Assembly (NCBI RefSeq): GCF_002632755.1 | Contig: NZ_NJAK01000001.1 | Location: 682,001 to 746,000, forward strand | From: Xenorhabdus ishibashii | GTDB lineage: Bacteria; Pseudomonadota; Gammaproteobacteria; Enterobacterales; Enterobacteriaceae | Reading direction: 5' to 3' | Length of the DNA: 64,000 bases | Notes under the pieces: generated by a model | What the model was told of the DNA's origin: nothing | Seen by the model: only the letters and a program-made list of their open reading frames with translations | Databases searched by the model: none | Part shown: piece by piece, positions 28,301 to 36,250 of the stretch | How the letters are laid out: each line of letters begins with the position of its first letter | Numbering within the stretch: position 1 is the stretch's first letter | Made by a program: the position numbers and the translations under genes

Positions 28301-29640
28301 AACAGCAACAGGTATTGCGCCTGACGCAACAACGTCAGACCTGGCATCATCTGACAGACAACACTGAATTTATTTTAGGTATCCAAGATATTTCCCGTAG
28401 TGATGGCTGGGAGTATGGTACGAATTCCGTTCCCCAAAAGGGGTTATCTCTGGAAGCGCTTATCGCTGACGACAGTTTGATTGCAATAGGAACACCATCA
28501 ATCTATCAGGGACACCAACGTATCGCCTATACAGGCAAGGATGAGAAACCGGCATTCCCACCTTTGATCGCCTATGCCGAAAGCGCAGAAATGGATGCTC
28601 AGGCGCTGAAGGCATTTGATAATATTATGAGCTCGGATGAACTCAAGAAAATGCTTGAGGAGTCAGGTTACCTCCCAGTGATTCCCCCGCTTAATGATAG
28701 AGATGAAGAGCCCGTCTGGGTTGCACGTCGTGGTTATACAGATCATGGTGATATCACGCGTTTTTATAGTCCCTCAGCTCAGCGTCAAACGTTACTGACA
28801 GGAAAAACCACGGTGACCTGGGATAAACATTTTTGTGTGGTCACTGAAATGCAAGATGCTGCCGGACTACAGACAAAAGCGGAGTACGATTACCGGTTTA
28901 TGGCACCAAGCCATATCACTGACGCAAATGATAATCATCAGTTTGCGACTTTTGATGCCCTGGGAAGGTTAACCAGTTCTCGCTTTTGGGGAACCGAAAA
29001 TGGAAAACAGCAAGGGTACACGCCCCCAAGTGAAGAGCAAATACCATTCAGCATACCGACCACGATCGAGGCAGCACTAGCGCTCCCTGTCGGGCTCCCC
29101 GTTGCCCAGTGCATCATTTATAACCCCTTGAGCTGGAAGTTATCTACAGAACATGAAGAGGAAACATCCACGCGTATGCCCCCCCATATCCTGGTTATCA
29201 CGACAGACCGTTATGACTCAGATCCCCGACAACAACTGCGTCAGACATTGTCCTTTAGCGACGGTTTTAGTCGGGAATTACAAACTGCTGCACGCTATGA
29301 GGCAGGTGAAGCCTGGCAATGGGCGGCGGATAACAGCGGCCTGATTACCGATAAAGAAGGCAATCCCGTTGTCGTTCAGACAGACACTCGCTGGGCAGTC
29401 TCAGGCCGAACCGAGTATGACGGTAAGGGGCAGCCTTTACGGACGTATCAACCTTACTTTCTGAATAGCTGGAAATATGTCAAAGACGATAGTGCCAGAC
29501 AAGACTTGTATGCCGATACGCACTATTACGATCCGCTGGGCCGAGAATATCAGGTTCAAACTGCCAAAGGTTATCTGAGCCGGCGCCTGATTACGCCTTG
29601 GTTTATGGTCAGCGAAGACGAGAATGATACGGCTTCCTGA
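25321..29640 (+). CDS. Tc toxin B subunit (TcB; YenB/XptC1/TcaC type)
   Basis: A 1439-residue SpvB/RHS-type protein that forms the lower half of the hollow TcB-TcC cocoon and docks onto the TcA channel through its beta-propeller. The SpvB-like N terminus (GGGAIQGMGESLTTGG, LPLPISSGRGTAPALSLTYN) is followed by propeller/FG-GAP repeats with Asp-rich loops (MDINGDGKLDWVV near residue 465, LADLTGAGLADLVMIGP, LADIDGSGTTDIFYVH) and by RHS/YD-type repeats (FDALGRLTSSRFWG, YDPLGREYQVQTAKGY). The start at 25321 is chosen because GGAG lies six bases upstream and the protein then begins MQNSQD like known TcB proteins; an ATG 12 bases earlier overlaps that site. Confidence 0.93.
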   Translation: MQNSQDITIATPALPKGGGAIQGMGESLTTGGSNGMMTLSLPLPISSGRGTAPALSLTYNSGSGNGAFGMGWQSAPMAVSLRTAQGVPHYEGNDTFLCPMGEVMNVAPNEQGEPDIRTTNQLQGVTLGESWQVTRYQPRLVQDFSRLEYWQPEQGNTQKPFWIMFSPNGQVHLFGKNAHARVANPADDNKIAQWLLEETVTPTGEHIYYQYRAEDDAGCDEHEKEQHPLSGAQRYLMQVHYGNITPQASLFALNNTLPANDQWLFHLVFDYGERAGSLYEVPAFQAPSGNWPVRPDCFSRFEYGFEIRTRRLCQQVLMFHRLNALAGKNEAGEVPALVSRLMLSYDPSHNISILVSARQVAHENDGTPVTLPPLELDYQRLDTASLPAWQPMPQLDKLNHLQSYQFVDLYGEGIPGILYQDSPRAWWYRSPVRDTQAGEHNAVAYGEIKPLPQIPAQQNNASLMDINGDGKLDWVVTSAGVNGYHTLAPNGQWSPFIPVSALPVEYFHPRAQLADLTGAGLADLVMIGPRSVRLYANQPTGWKKGSTVIQSDGMTLPIPGTDERKLVAFADMLGSGQQHLVEIAADGVTCWPNLGHGRFGHPIKLEGLTVSANNFNPDQVYLADIDGSGTTDIFYVHSTYLELFMNESGNQFAAPVRINLPENVRFDRTCQLHIADTQGLGVSSIILTVPHRTVKHWRLDLTQHKPGLLNTINNNMGTETTLFYRSSAQFWLDEKHQAESMDRSVTSYLPFPIHVLWRTEVLDEITGNRLTSIQEYAHGVWDGREREFRGFARVMQTDTDIFAQGTGTDNTTPEAFPSRTVSWFATGVTEVDDRLATEFWRGDDLAYPVFSTRFSRYDTDKQRDVEIRPSAEDTYWLQRALKGQLLRSELYGDDNSAQARIPYTVTDVRTQVRRVSGLSGDEPAAWVTGIENRLYHYERVANDPQCSQQVILASDAWGYPLASVNIAYPRRPKPVESPYPDTLPDTLFSSSYDEQQQVLRLTQQRQTWHHLTDNTEFILGIQDISRSDGWEYGTNSVPQKGLSLEALIADDSLIAIGTPSIYQGHQRIAYTGKDEKPAFPPLIAYAESAEMDAQALKAFDNIMSSDELKKMLEESGYLPVIPPLNDRDEEPVWVARRGYTDHGDITRFYSPSAQRQTLLTGKTTVTWDKHFCVVTEMQDAAGLQTKAEYDYRFMAPSHITDANDNHQFATFDALGRLTSSRFWGTENGKQQGYTPPSEEQIPFSIPTTIEAALALPVGLPVAQCIIYNPLSWKLSTEHEEETSTRMPPHILVITTDRYDSDPRQQLRQTLSFSDGFSRELQTAARYEAGEAWQWAADNSGLITDKEGNPVVVQTDTRWAVSGRTEYDGKGQPLRTYQPYFLNSWKYVKDDSARQDLYADTHYYDPLGREYQVQTAKGYLSRRLITPWFMVSEDENDTAS

Positions 29641-29650
29641 GCCTTCTTTG

Positions 29651-29678
29651 TGCCTCTTTACGTTGCAATAAAGAGGCA
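29651..29678 (+). repeat. 10-bp hairpin between tcB and tcC
   Basis: TGCCTCTTTA (29651-29660) pairs perfectly with TAAAGAGGCA (29669-29678), loop of 8. No T-tract follows. It occupies most of the 56-bp gap between the two cocoon genes. Confidence 0.6.
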
Positions 29679-29696
29679 TATCCCCCAACAAGAGAT

Positions 29697-32600
29697 ATGA
29701 TGATAATGACTGCAAAGCACACGTTGCACAGTAAAACCCCTTCGGTTGCTATAATCGATAATCAGGGTCGGACGGTACGGGAGATTTTGCACCACCGCCA
29801 CCCAGATACGCCAGATATCACCGATGAACGCATCACCCGTTATACCTTTGATGACACACGTCGTTTGCAGACCAGCATTGATCCCAGGCTGTATGAATAC
29901 AAGCAAGCAGATACCACTGTAAAGCCCAATATAACCACTCAGGTCTCTCTCAGTGGCGTGACATTACGCAGCGAAAGCGTGGATGCTGGCATCACCATCG
30001 CCCTGAACGATATAGCCGGAAGACCCGTATTCAGTATTGATGCAAACCGGGTGATCCGGCGCTGGCAATACGAAAATAATACGCTCCCGGGGCGCCCATT
30101 AAGTATGACCGAACAACCTGAAGCCCAACCGATACGCATTACCGAGCGTTTGATCTGGGCCAGTAACGGTCAGGAAGAAAAAGCACTGAATTTGGCCGGA
30201 CTGTGTATTCGTCACTACAGTACCACCGGGTTCAGTCAGATAGACAGTATGGCATTAGCGGAAACTCCTTTATCGATAACCCAGCAACATCTCAGGGAAG
30301 GACAAGAAGCCGACTGGCAAGGTGATGATGAATCCGCATGGAAAGATCGGCTGGACAGTGATGTTTTTACCACCCAAACAACCGCCGATGCGACGGGGGC
30401 ACTACTGATTCAGACCGATCCCAAAGGTAATCAGCAACGTCAGGACTACAACATCGTAGGGCAACTAAAAAGTAGCTGGCTGAAGCTGAAAGGACTGACT
30501 GAGCAAATTATCGTCAAATCACTGACTTGGTCTGCCTCGGGTCAGATACTGCGCGAAGAACACGGGAATGGCGTTGTTACCACCTATAGCTACGAACCGG
30601 AAACTCAGCGCTTGATTGGGATCAGAACCGAACGACCACAGGGTCACGCGTTGGGTGCCCGAATACTACAAGACCTTCGCTATGAGTATGATCCGGTGGG
30701 TAACGTCTTACAGGTGACTAACGATGCAGAATCAACCCGGTTCTGGCGTAATCAGAAAGTCGTGCCAGAGAATACCTATCGCTATGACAGCCTGTACCAA
30801 TTGGTCAGCGCGACTGGCCGCGAAATAGCCGATATCCCTCAACAAAGGGCTTCTGTTACCGCTGCCTCCATTCCCCTCTCAACCGACCACAACGCCTTTA
30901 CCGCTTATACCCGAACTTATCTCTACGATCGCGCAAATAACCTAACCCAAATACGTCACCATGCCCCGGCGACCAACAACAATTACACCATCGCGATGAC
31001 GGTTTCCGACCGCAGTAATCGAGCGGTACTGAGTACTCTGACAGAAAATCCTGATCAGGTGGACAGTTTATTCGACGCTGCTGGACACCAGCTACAGATG
31101 CAGCCCGGACAGCAATTGACTTGGAATTCCCGCGGGGAGCTGTTACAGGTTAGTCCGGTGGCACGGGTCAACGCTCTGTCAGATGATGAGAGCTACCGTT
31201 ACGATAGCGATGGAACACGGACGAGAAAAGTCAGGGTACAACGGACCAGAGGTAGTACGGTGACCCAGCAGGTTATTTACCTGCCTGGATTAGAACTCCA
31301 CATGAAGCAGAACGGCGATACGGTAAAAGAACGTTTACAGGTGATCTCTGTCAGAGAAGCAGGTAGCGCCCAATTACGGATACTTCACTGGGACATCGGA
31401 AAACCGGAGGAAATGGTCAACAACCAGCTTCGTTACAGTTACGGTAATCTGACAAATAGCATCGGTCTGGAAATTGACGGCGAGGGCAGTCTCATCAGTC
31501 AGGAAGAATACTACCCCTATGGCGGCACCTCAGTATGGATGGCCAGAAACCATATTGAGGCCAATTACAAAACCATCCGCTATTCAGGTAAAGAACAAGA
31601 TGCCACGGGGCTATATTACTATGGGTTCCGCTATTACCAGCCGTGGGCAGGAAGATGGTTAAGTGCCGATCCTGCAGGAGCAGTGGACGGGCTGAATTTG
31701 TTCAGGATGGTCAGGAATAATCCTGTAAATAGCATTGACGAAGACGGTCGGGCAACAACTGTCCTCGGCAGTGTTATTTCGTTTATTGGTGAAATAATAA
31801 ACAATGGTATTTCATTGCCAAGCTTTTCATCACCTAGCTTTTCACTACCGAGCTTTTCATTACCGAGTTTTTCATTTTCCGATTTTAGCCCTGTAGGACT
31901 CCTGCGACGTGTCGTTGGTTATGCAGTAACAAAACTTTACCGACGTGGATGGAAAAAAGGCGTCAATTATCTATTGAGCAAAGCAGACAATGATGCCCAA
32001 AAGATAAAGTATATGCGCTGGATAAAAGCGGTAGGAATTGGTACTTCAGTCGCTGTGGCAATAGCAACGACTTTGGCGACGGCTGGGGTTGCCCTTCCTG
32101 TAATTGCAGGTGTAACTGCCATCGCTGCGTTGGCTGGTGGTGCGACAGGTTATTTTGGCAGCGAAATCTCATCTGCTGCATCTTCTCTTACATCGAAACT
32201 CCCATTATCGACCAGGTCAAAATCAAGAGTGAACGCGCAAATAGGTAACACACTCAACGGTGGCTCAATGCAAACGGCGGTATCTGCCGGAATCGTCAAT
32301 GAAGGAAATGATAGAGTATTGAAAAAGCTAAATAAATCATCTGAGGTCAGAGAAGAGTCTGGTTTGCAGATAGGTACAGCAGCAGGAGAATTCAATCAAT
32401 TAAATGGAGGAGAAACTAAAGCAGGTATGGAATATCCAGCGCCACTTGGTGCTTCCGTAGCATCATGGTTTGCAACCAAAAAGGAAGATTTAAAAGACGT
32501 AGGGAATATTGCCGCGTTAGGCGCCAAAGAAGGTTATGACGCAGGGAAAAAATGGGGTAATACTGGCCCAGTAAGTAAGATAGCGTTAGGGGTTGTTAAT

Positions 32601-32762
32601 TTTGGTCTTGCTAATACTCTTGGGGTGCAGATACCGAATAGCAATTCGGTAGCATTGGCTGCGGCAACCGTCCAGTCTAGCGGGAGAGCCACCGAGAGGG
32701 TCATAAGCAATCGAACCAATAATTACAATATGTTACGCAACGCCGTGCCACAATTAGATTAA
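29697..32762 (+). CDS. Tc toxin C subunit (TcC) with hypervariable C-terminal effector
   Basis: A 1021-residue RHS-repeat protein. Residues 1 to about 685 are the conserved cocoon half: YD repeats (YEYDPVGNVLQVTND, YRYDSLYQLVSATGREI, TYLYDRANNLTQIRHH) and the RHS core ending with YYYGFRYYQPWAGRWLSADP, then DGLNLFRMVRNNPV, where TcC proteins cleave themselves. The remaining 335 residues are the toxic, hypervariable part released into the target cell. They begin with a linker of four tandem 5-residue units (LPSFS-SPSFS-LPSFS-LPSFS, residues 707-726), then a basic helix, a hydrophobic Ala/Gly-rich hairpin at about 778-820, and a polar C terminus; I do not recognise an enzyme motif. ATGs at 29697, 29700 and 29706 are all possible starts. 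Confidence 0.9.
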   Translation: MMIMTAKHTLHSKTPSVAIIDNQGRTVREILHHRHPDTPDITDERITRYTFDDTRRLQTSIDPRLYEYKQADTTVKPNITTQVSLSGVTLRSESVDAGITIALNDIAGRPVFSIDANRVIRRWQYENNTLPGRPLSMTEQPEAQPIRITERLIWASNGQEEKALNLAGLCIRHYSTTGFSQIDSMALAETPLSITQQHLREGQEADWQGDDESAWKDRLDSDVFTTQTTADATGALLIQTDPKGNQQRQDYNIVGQLKSSWLKLKGLTEQIIVKSLTWSASGQILREEHGNGVVTTYSYEPETQRLIGIRTERPQGHALGARILQDLRYEYDPVGNVLQVTNDAESTRFWRNQKVVPENTYRYDSLYQLVSATGREIADIPQQRASVTAASIPLSTDHNAFTAYTRTYLYDRANNLTQIRHHAPATNNNYTIAMTVSDRSNRAVLSTLTENPDQVDSLFDAAGHQLQMQPGQQLTWNSRGELLQVSPVARVNALSDDESYRYDSDGTRTRKVRVQRTRGSTVTQQVIYLPGLELHMKQNGDTVKERLQVISVREAGSAQLRILHWDIGKPEEMVNNQLRYSYGNLTNSIGLEIDGEGSLISQEEYYPYGGTSVWMARNHIEANYKTIRYSGKEQDATGLYYYGFRYYQPWAGRWLSADPAGAVDGLNLFRMVRNNPVNSIDEDGRATTVLGSVISFIGEIINNGISLPSFSSPSFSLPSFSLPSFSFSDFSPVGLLRRVVGYAVTKLYRRGWKKGVNYLLSKADNDAQKIKYMRWIKAVGIGTSVAVAIATTLATAGVALPVIAGVTAIAALAGGATGYFGSEISSAASSLTSKLPLSTRSKSRVNAQIGNTLNGGSMQTAVSAGIVNEGNDRVLKKLNKSSEVREESGLQIGTAAGEFNQLNGGETKAGMEYPAPLGASVASWFATKKEDLKDVGNIAALGAKEGYDAGKKWGNTGPVSKIALGVVNFGLANTLGVQIPNSNSVALAAATVQSSGRATERVISNRTNNYNMLRNAVPQLD
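31815..31874 (+). repeat. Four tandem 15-bp repeats in the TcC effector region
   Basis: Units of the form TTACCGAGCTTTTCA: 31815-31829, 31830-31844, 31845-31859 and 31860-31874, each with one to four changes and followed by a more degenerate fifth unit. They encode the LPSFS repeats, a likely flexible or slippage-prone linker between the RHS shell and the effector. Confidence 0.85.
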
Positions 32763-32773
32763 TCATCAGCACC

Positions 32774-32806
32774 CATGTAGCCACCTGTGTTGCAGGTGGC
32801 TACATG
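32774..32806 (+). terminator. Terminator of the toxin operon
   Basis: CATGTAGCCACCTG (32774-32787) and CAGGTGGCTACATG (32793-32806) form a perfect 14-bp stem with a 5-nt loop, 11 bp after the tcC stop. The following sequence is AT-rich without a clean T run, so termination may be partial. Confidence 0.75.
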
Positions 32807-32944
32807 CATAATATATTGCTCTTTAGAGAAAAAGCCGCCAGATTAACTGGCGACTGATATCATTTCATTCAATGCGATAAAATCAAATGATTCAATTTCC
32901 TATCCGCTAACCTTTCGGGCTTATAAAATTACTGAATCTAATTA

Positions 32945-33546
32945 ACCCGAATTCTGGATAAGAAATTGACGAGAAGCCTGTTCCAGGAGCAAAGTTTTGG
33001 TGCACACCGAAAACAACTCCGAGGGGGAACAGGCTATGGACAAGTTAGTTGAAATTTTCTGTGATGTCGATGATTTTTGCCGTTTTTTCATTCCTCAATG
33101 GGAACAATTTTGTCTTGAGAGTGGGCATCGTTTACGCCGCCGACAAGGTCATATGTATCCCAGTGAAATCATGACCATTTTGATCCTTTTTCATATGTCG
33201 CATTACCGTGATTTTAAAAATTTTTATTTGAAACATATTTGGCAATACCACCACCGCGACTTCGCCACTTTACTCAGTTATACCCGTTTTATCAGCGTTG
33301 CCCCTTCCGTTTTGGTGCCATTATGCAGCTATCTGACTCAATTAAAAGGGAAACCCACAGGCATTGCTTTTATTGATTCCACCAGTTTGAGTGTCTGCCA
33401 TAACATTCGCATCCCTCGACATAAGGTCTTTGCGGGGATCGCACAGCGTGGAAAAAATTCAATGGGATGGTTTTATGGTTTCAAATTACACTTGGTTGTC
33501 AATCATCAGGGGGAAATTCTCGCGCTTAAAGTCACGGCCGGTAATG
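32945..33546 (+). mobile_element. IS982-family element, 3' part lost
   Basis: The left end carries the typical IS982 inverted repeat (ACCCGAATTCTGGATAA from about 32945). The element stops at 33546, where the right end of IS3 copy B begins (TGTAGCGGTC). I found no matching IS982 right part beyond the IS3 copy, so a deletion accompanied or followed the insertion. Confidence 0.75.
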
Positions 33547-33551
33547 TGTAG
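33036..33551 (+). pseudogene. IS982-family transposase, C-terminally truncated
   Basis: The first 171 codons of a DDE transposase that normally has about 295 residues. The N-terminal part (FCRFFIPQWEQFCLESGHR, MYPSEIMTILILFHMSHYRD) and the first catalytic Asp (GIAFIDSTSLSVCHN) are present; the frame ends LALKVTAGNV, then a stop supplied by the abutting IS3 end. The later catalytic residues are missing. The start at 33036 follows GAGGGGG; an upstream in-frame GTG at 32997 is unlikely. Confidence 0.88.
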
Positions 33552-33554
33552 CGG

Positions 33555-33869
<315 letters not shown>

Positions 33870-33876
33870 CTAAGTG

Positions 33877-34959
33877 TCAAGTCATTATTTGTATGCGGTT
33901 GATCTGCCTATTCTGGTTACGCAGTAAGGTAAATATCTCTCTGGATATATAGCGTTTCAGGCAACGTATGGCTTCCCGTTTTGAATGGCCTTCTCCGATT
34001 CGCTTGGCAACATATTCCTGTGTTTTGGCATCTGTACGTAATCTGCCAATGGCGATGATATGAAGCGCACTGTTCGCTGCACGATCACCTCCCCGATTGA
34101 GTCTGTGGCGCTGATTTTTCCCCGAAGACACGGGAACCGGATTTACGCCACATAATGCAGCAAAGCCGGATTCTGAGTGCAAACGCTCTGGATTGTCCCC
34201 GGCCGTAATGAGGAGTTGGGCGGCACATTCGTATCCCACTGCCTTGCGTTTGATAAGTTCTGGGGAGAGTTCGTCAACAATGGCCGCTATCATGATGTCC
34301 AGCTCGCCAATCTCATCATGTAATTCCAGATAACGCCGGGCCAGTGATTTCAACGTAATACGGTAGGCATCCTCGACTTGACGATACCGGGTCATATCCG
34401 GCTTCGATGTGGCGAGTGTCCGTATCAGCTGCATTCGGGTGAGTTTTCTGATTTGATCACGTAATTCTTCGGGCGCGGAGACTATGGTCATCTGGAGCAT
34501 TTGTAGCGCAATACGTCGTGCCGAGACGGCCGTTTTTCGGCAAGCTTTCAGAACCCGAAGTGATTCAATCATTCCGCTTCGCGTTTTGGGGGTGACTGTA
34601 CGAACGCGTGAAAATGCCGCATGGGCTGCACATTCAGCATCAATCGTATCGCTTTTACCCCGCTTCCTGCGCTCCATTCTGTCGGGAGCGGTGACTTCAA
34701 GGACTTCAATACCTGCGGATTGAAGGTATCGTAGCAAACCTGCGCCATACGAACCGGTACATTCAATTCCCACCCTGATGAGAAACCCAAATGATTTCAT
34801 CCAGGCTAACATCTGGCGATATCCCTGCCGGGTTGCCGGGAAAAATTCACTCCCCAAGACACGGTTATTGTGATCAACCACTGCTGCGACATGCAGGTCT
34901 TTGTGTGTGTCAACACCGCCAATGATGCCGACCGATAAGTCTTGCTGCTTTTTAGTCAT
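33877..34959 (-). CDS. IS110-family DEDD transposase/recombinase
   Basis: A 360-residue IS110-group recombinase. The DEDD residues appear in IIGGVDTHKDLHVAAVV (Asp), RVGIECTGSYGAGLLRYL (Glu) and KRGKSDTIDAECAAHAAF (two Asp). The C-terminal half has AAQLLITAGDNPERLHSESG and then NPVPVSSGKNQRHRLNRGGD, carrying the family's serine nucleophile. It appears complete and possibly active. The substitution of GD for the usual GIGP in the helix-hairpin region is common in this subgroup. It shares little with the 344-residue transposase at 10.6 kb. Confidence 0.92.
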   Translation of the reverse strand: MTKKQQDLSVGIIGGVDTHKDLHVAAVVDHNNRVLGSEFFPATRQGYRQMLAWMKSFGFLIRVGIECTGSYGAGLLRYLQSAGIEVLEVTAPDRMERRKRGKSDTIDAECAAHAAFSRVRTVTPKTRSGMIESLRVLKACRKTAVSARRIALQMLQMTIVSAPEELRDQIRKLTRMQLIRTLATSKPDMTRYRQVEDAYRITLKSLARRYLELHDEIGELDIMIAAIVDELSPELIKRKAVGYECAAQLLITAGDNPERLHSESGFAALCGVNPVPVSSGKNQRHRLNRGGDRAANSALHIIAIGRLRTDAKTQEYVAKRIGEGHSKREAIRCLKRYISREIFTLLRNQNRQINRIQIMT

Positions 34960-35229
34960 GGGATAAATTCTCCGTCAGAAGATGCCCTGATTTCTCCCGA
35001 CAGATACCCCGGACAGGACAGTAAAGAGACAAGCCGTCAGGCCCTTCTTGAGTCACGCGTATCAGCGAGGAAAAACCTCTTATGGGATTTTCCTGTTACC
35101 GACAGATCCAGGGCAGGACACAATCTTGGTCGATCGGAGTGTGGGTCAGGAAACAGAAAAAACACCATATATCAGAATAATAGATTGAAAAGTCTTCTCT
35201 CTACGGAATCTGACAAAGGCATTCTTACT
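34960..35229 (-). ncRNA. Candidate bridge RNA region of the IS110 element
   Basis: 270 nt between the element's left end and the transposase start, with no supported gene. It holds several short inverted repeats, such as CAGGGCATC/GATGCCCTG-like and CCTGTCC/GGACAGG-like segments around 34980-35115. In IS110-group elements a structured guide RNA of about 180 nt is made from this end. No folding was done. Confidence 0.4.
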
Positions 35230-35784
35230 ATCTGAATGAAAAATCAGCCGCCCTTTTATATGGCGCGTTTCCAGGGCATGACTCAGTGCCCGACAGACCA
35301 ACTCTGCATCCGGTGAGGAAGAGATGGCCATGCCCACCACGCGGCGGGAAAATAAATCCATCACCACCGCGAGGTAACGCCAACCTTCCTGCGTACGAAT
35401 GTACGTGATGTCCCCGCACCACCGGGTATTTGGGCTAGTCGGGGCAAAATGCTGCTGCAAAAAATCCGGCGACGCCACGTGCTCTTTCCCCGGTGGACGA
35501 TAACGGTGGGCCCCCGGCTGACGACTTTGCAGGCCGCATTCTTGCATGAGCCGGCGAGCCAGCCAGCGCCCAACCGGGGTGCCTTCATTGGTCAGCAAGT
35601 GGCTCAGGGAGCGGCTGCCGATGGCTCCCCGACTTTGGTTATACAATTCACGGGTCCGGATGCGCAGCCGCAGACGCTCTGTATCGACCGGACGTTCTCG
35701 CCAATCGTAATAGGCGCTGCGTGACACCTTAAATGCCTGACAGAGTTCCGTGACCGGCCATTGGGCACTCAGCCGTGTGATCAA
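35230..35784 (-). pseudogene. IS3 OrfB copy B, 5' part
   Basis: 185 codons from MITRLSAQWPVTELCQAFKV to RLIFHSD, including the first DDE Asp (WCGDITYIRTQEGW) and ending exactly at the second one (HSD), where the IS110 element begins. An open frame runs a further 26 codons into the IS110 left end, which is fortuitous. The sequence is nearly identical to copy A through VCRA-x-SH, where copy A breaks off. Confidence 0.88.
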
Positions 35785-36095
35785 CGAATAGCACCACTGC
35801 GTATCTCGCTCATCAACACGGCCGCCTGCTTTAAAATTTCTTTTTCCATTTCCAGACGCCTGACCTGTTTTTCCAACGCCTGTATCTGGCGTTGTTCGGG
35901 CGTTAAGGCTTTACCGGCCGGCGTTACCCCCTGTATTTCGGCCTTATACTGGCGGATCCATTTTCTCAAGGTACTGGCATCAACGGCCAGTGAACGGGCG
36001 ATATCAATAACCCGTTGATGATGGAGAACAACCTGCTGAACCGCTTCCAGCTTAAATTCAACGGAATAATGGCGTTTGATCGGTTTCAATTTCAT
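35781..36095 (-). CDS. IS3-family OrfA (copy B)
   Basis: A 104-residue HTH plus coiled-coil protein, nearly identical to OrfA of copy A (YSVEFKLEAVQQVVLHHQRV, then IDIARSLAVDASTLRKWIRQ). The start at 36095 follows GAGG by about eight bases; the in-frame ATG six bases upstream is too close to it. Intact as a gene, but its OrfB partner is split. Confidence 0.9.
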   Translation of the reverse strand: MKLKPIKRHYSVEFKLEAVQQVVLHHQRVIDIARSLAVDASTLRKWIRQYKAEIQGVTPAGKALTPEQRQIQALEKQVRRLEMEKEILKQAAVLMSEIRSGAIR

Positions 36096-36170
36096 TGTCA
36101 TACCTCATTGTCATGTTAATAACATTAGCAGGCTTTTGAGGTGTCCGAGATCTTTGTACCACTATATTTT

Positions 36171-36250
36171 AATGGGGGCATTTCTCCCGTTGAATACGAA
36201 AAGCAATGGGAACAGGCTAAAATGGTGTCCGGAAGTTCTTGACCGCTACA
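36171..36250 (+). pseudogene. IS3-family OrfB 3' fragment (copy C) with right end
   Basis: The plus strand reads [20 protein letters not shown], then GSS and a stop at 36240-36242, followed by the right inverted repeat (TTCTTGACCGCTACA). It is the last 23 codons of the same IS type as copies A and B, in the orientation of copy A, and it directly abuts the left end of copy B. Everything upstream in this copy is lost. Confidence 0.8.

Noticed and set aside
31815..31874. CRISPR or regulatory repeat array
   Set aside because: The repeats are contiguous, in frame and without spacers, and encode the LPSFS protein repeats.
35146..35229. C-terminal 26-codon extension of IS3 OrfB copy B
   Set aside because: These codons lie in the IS110 left end and disappear when the original IS3 frame is restored.
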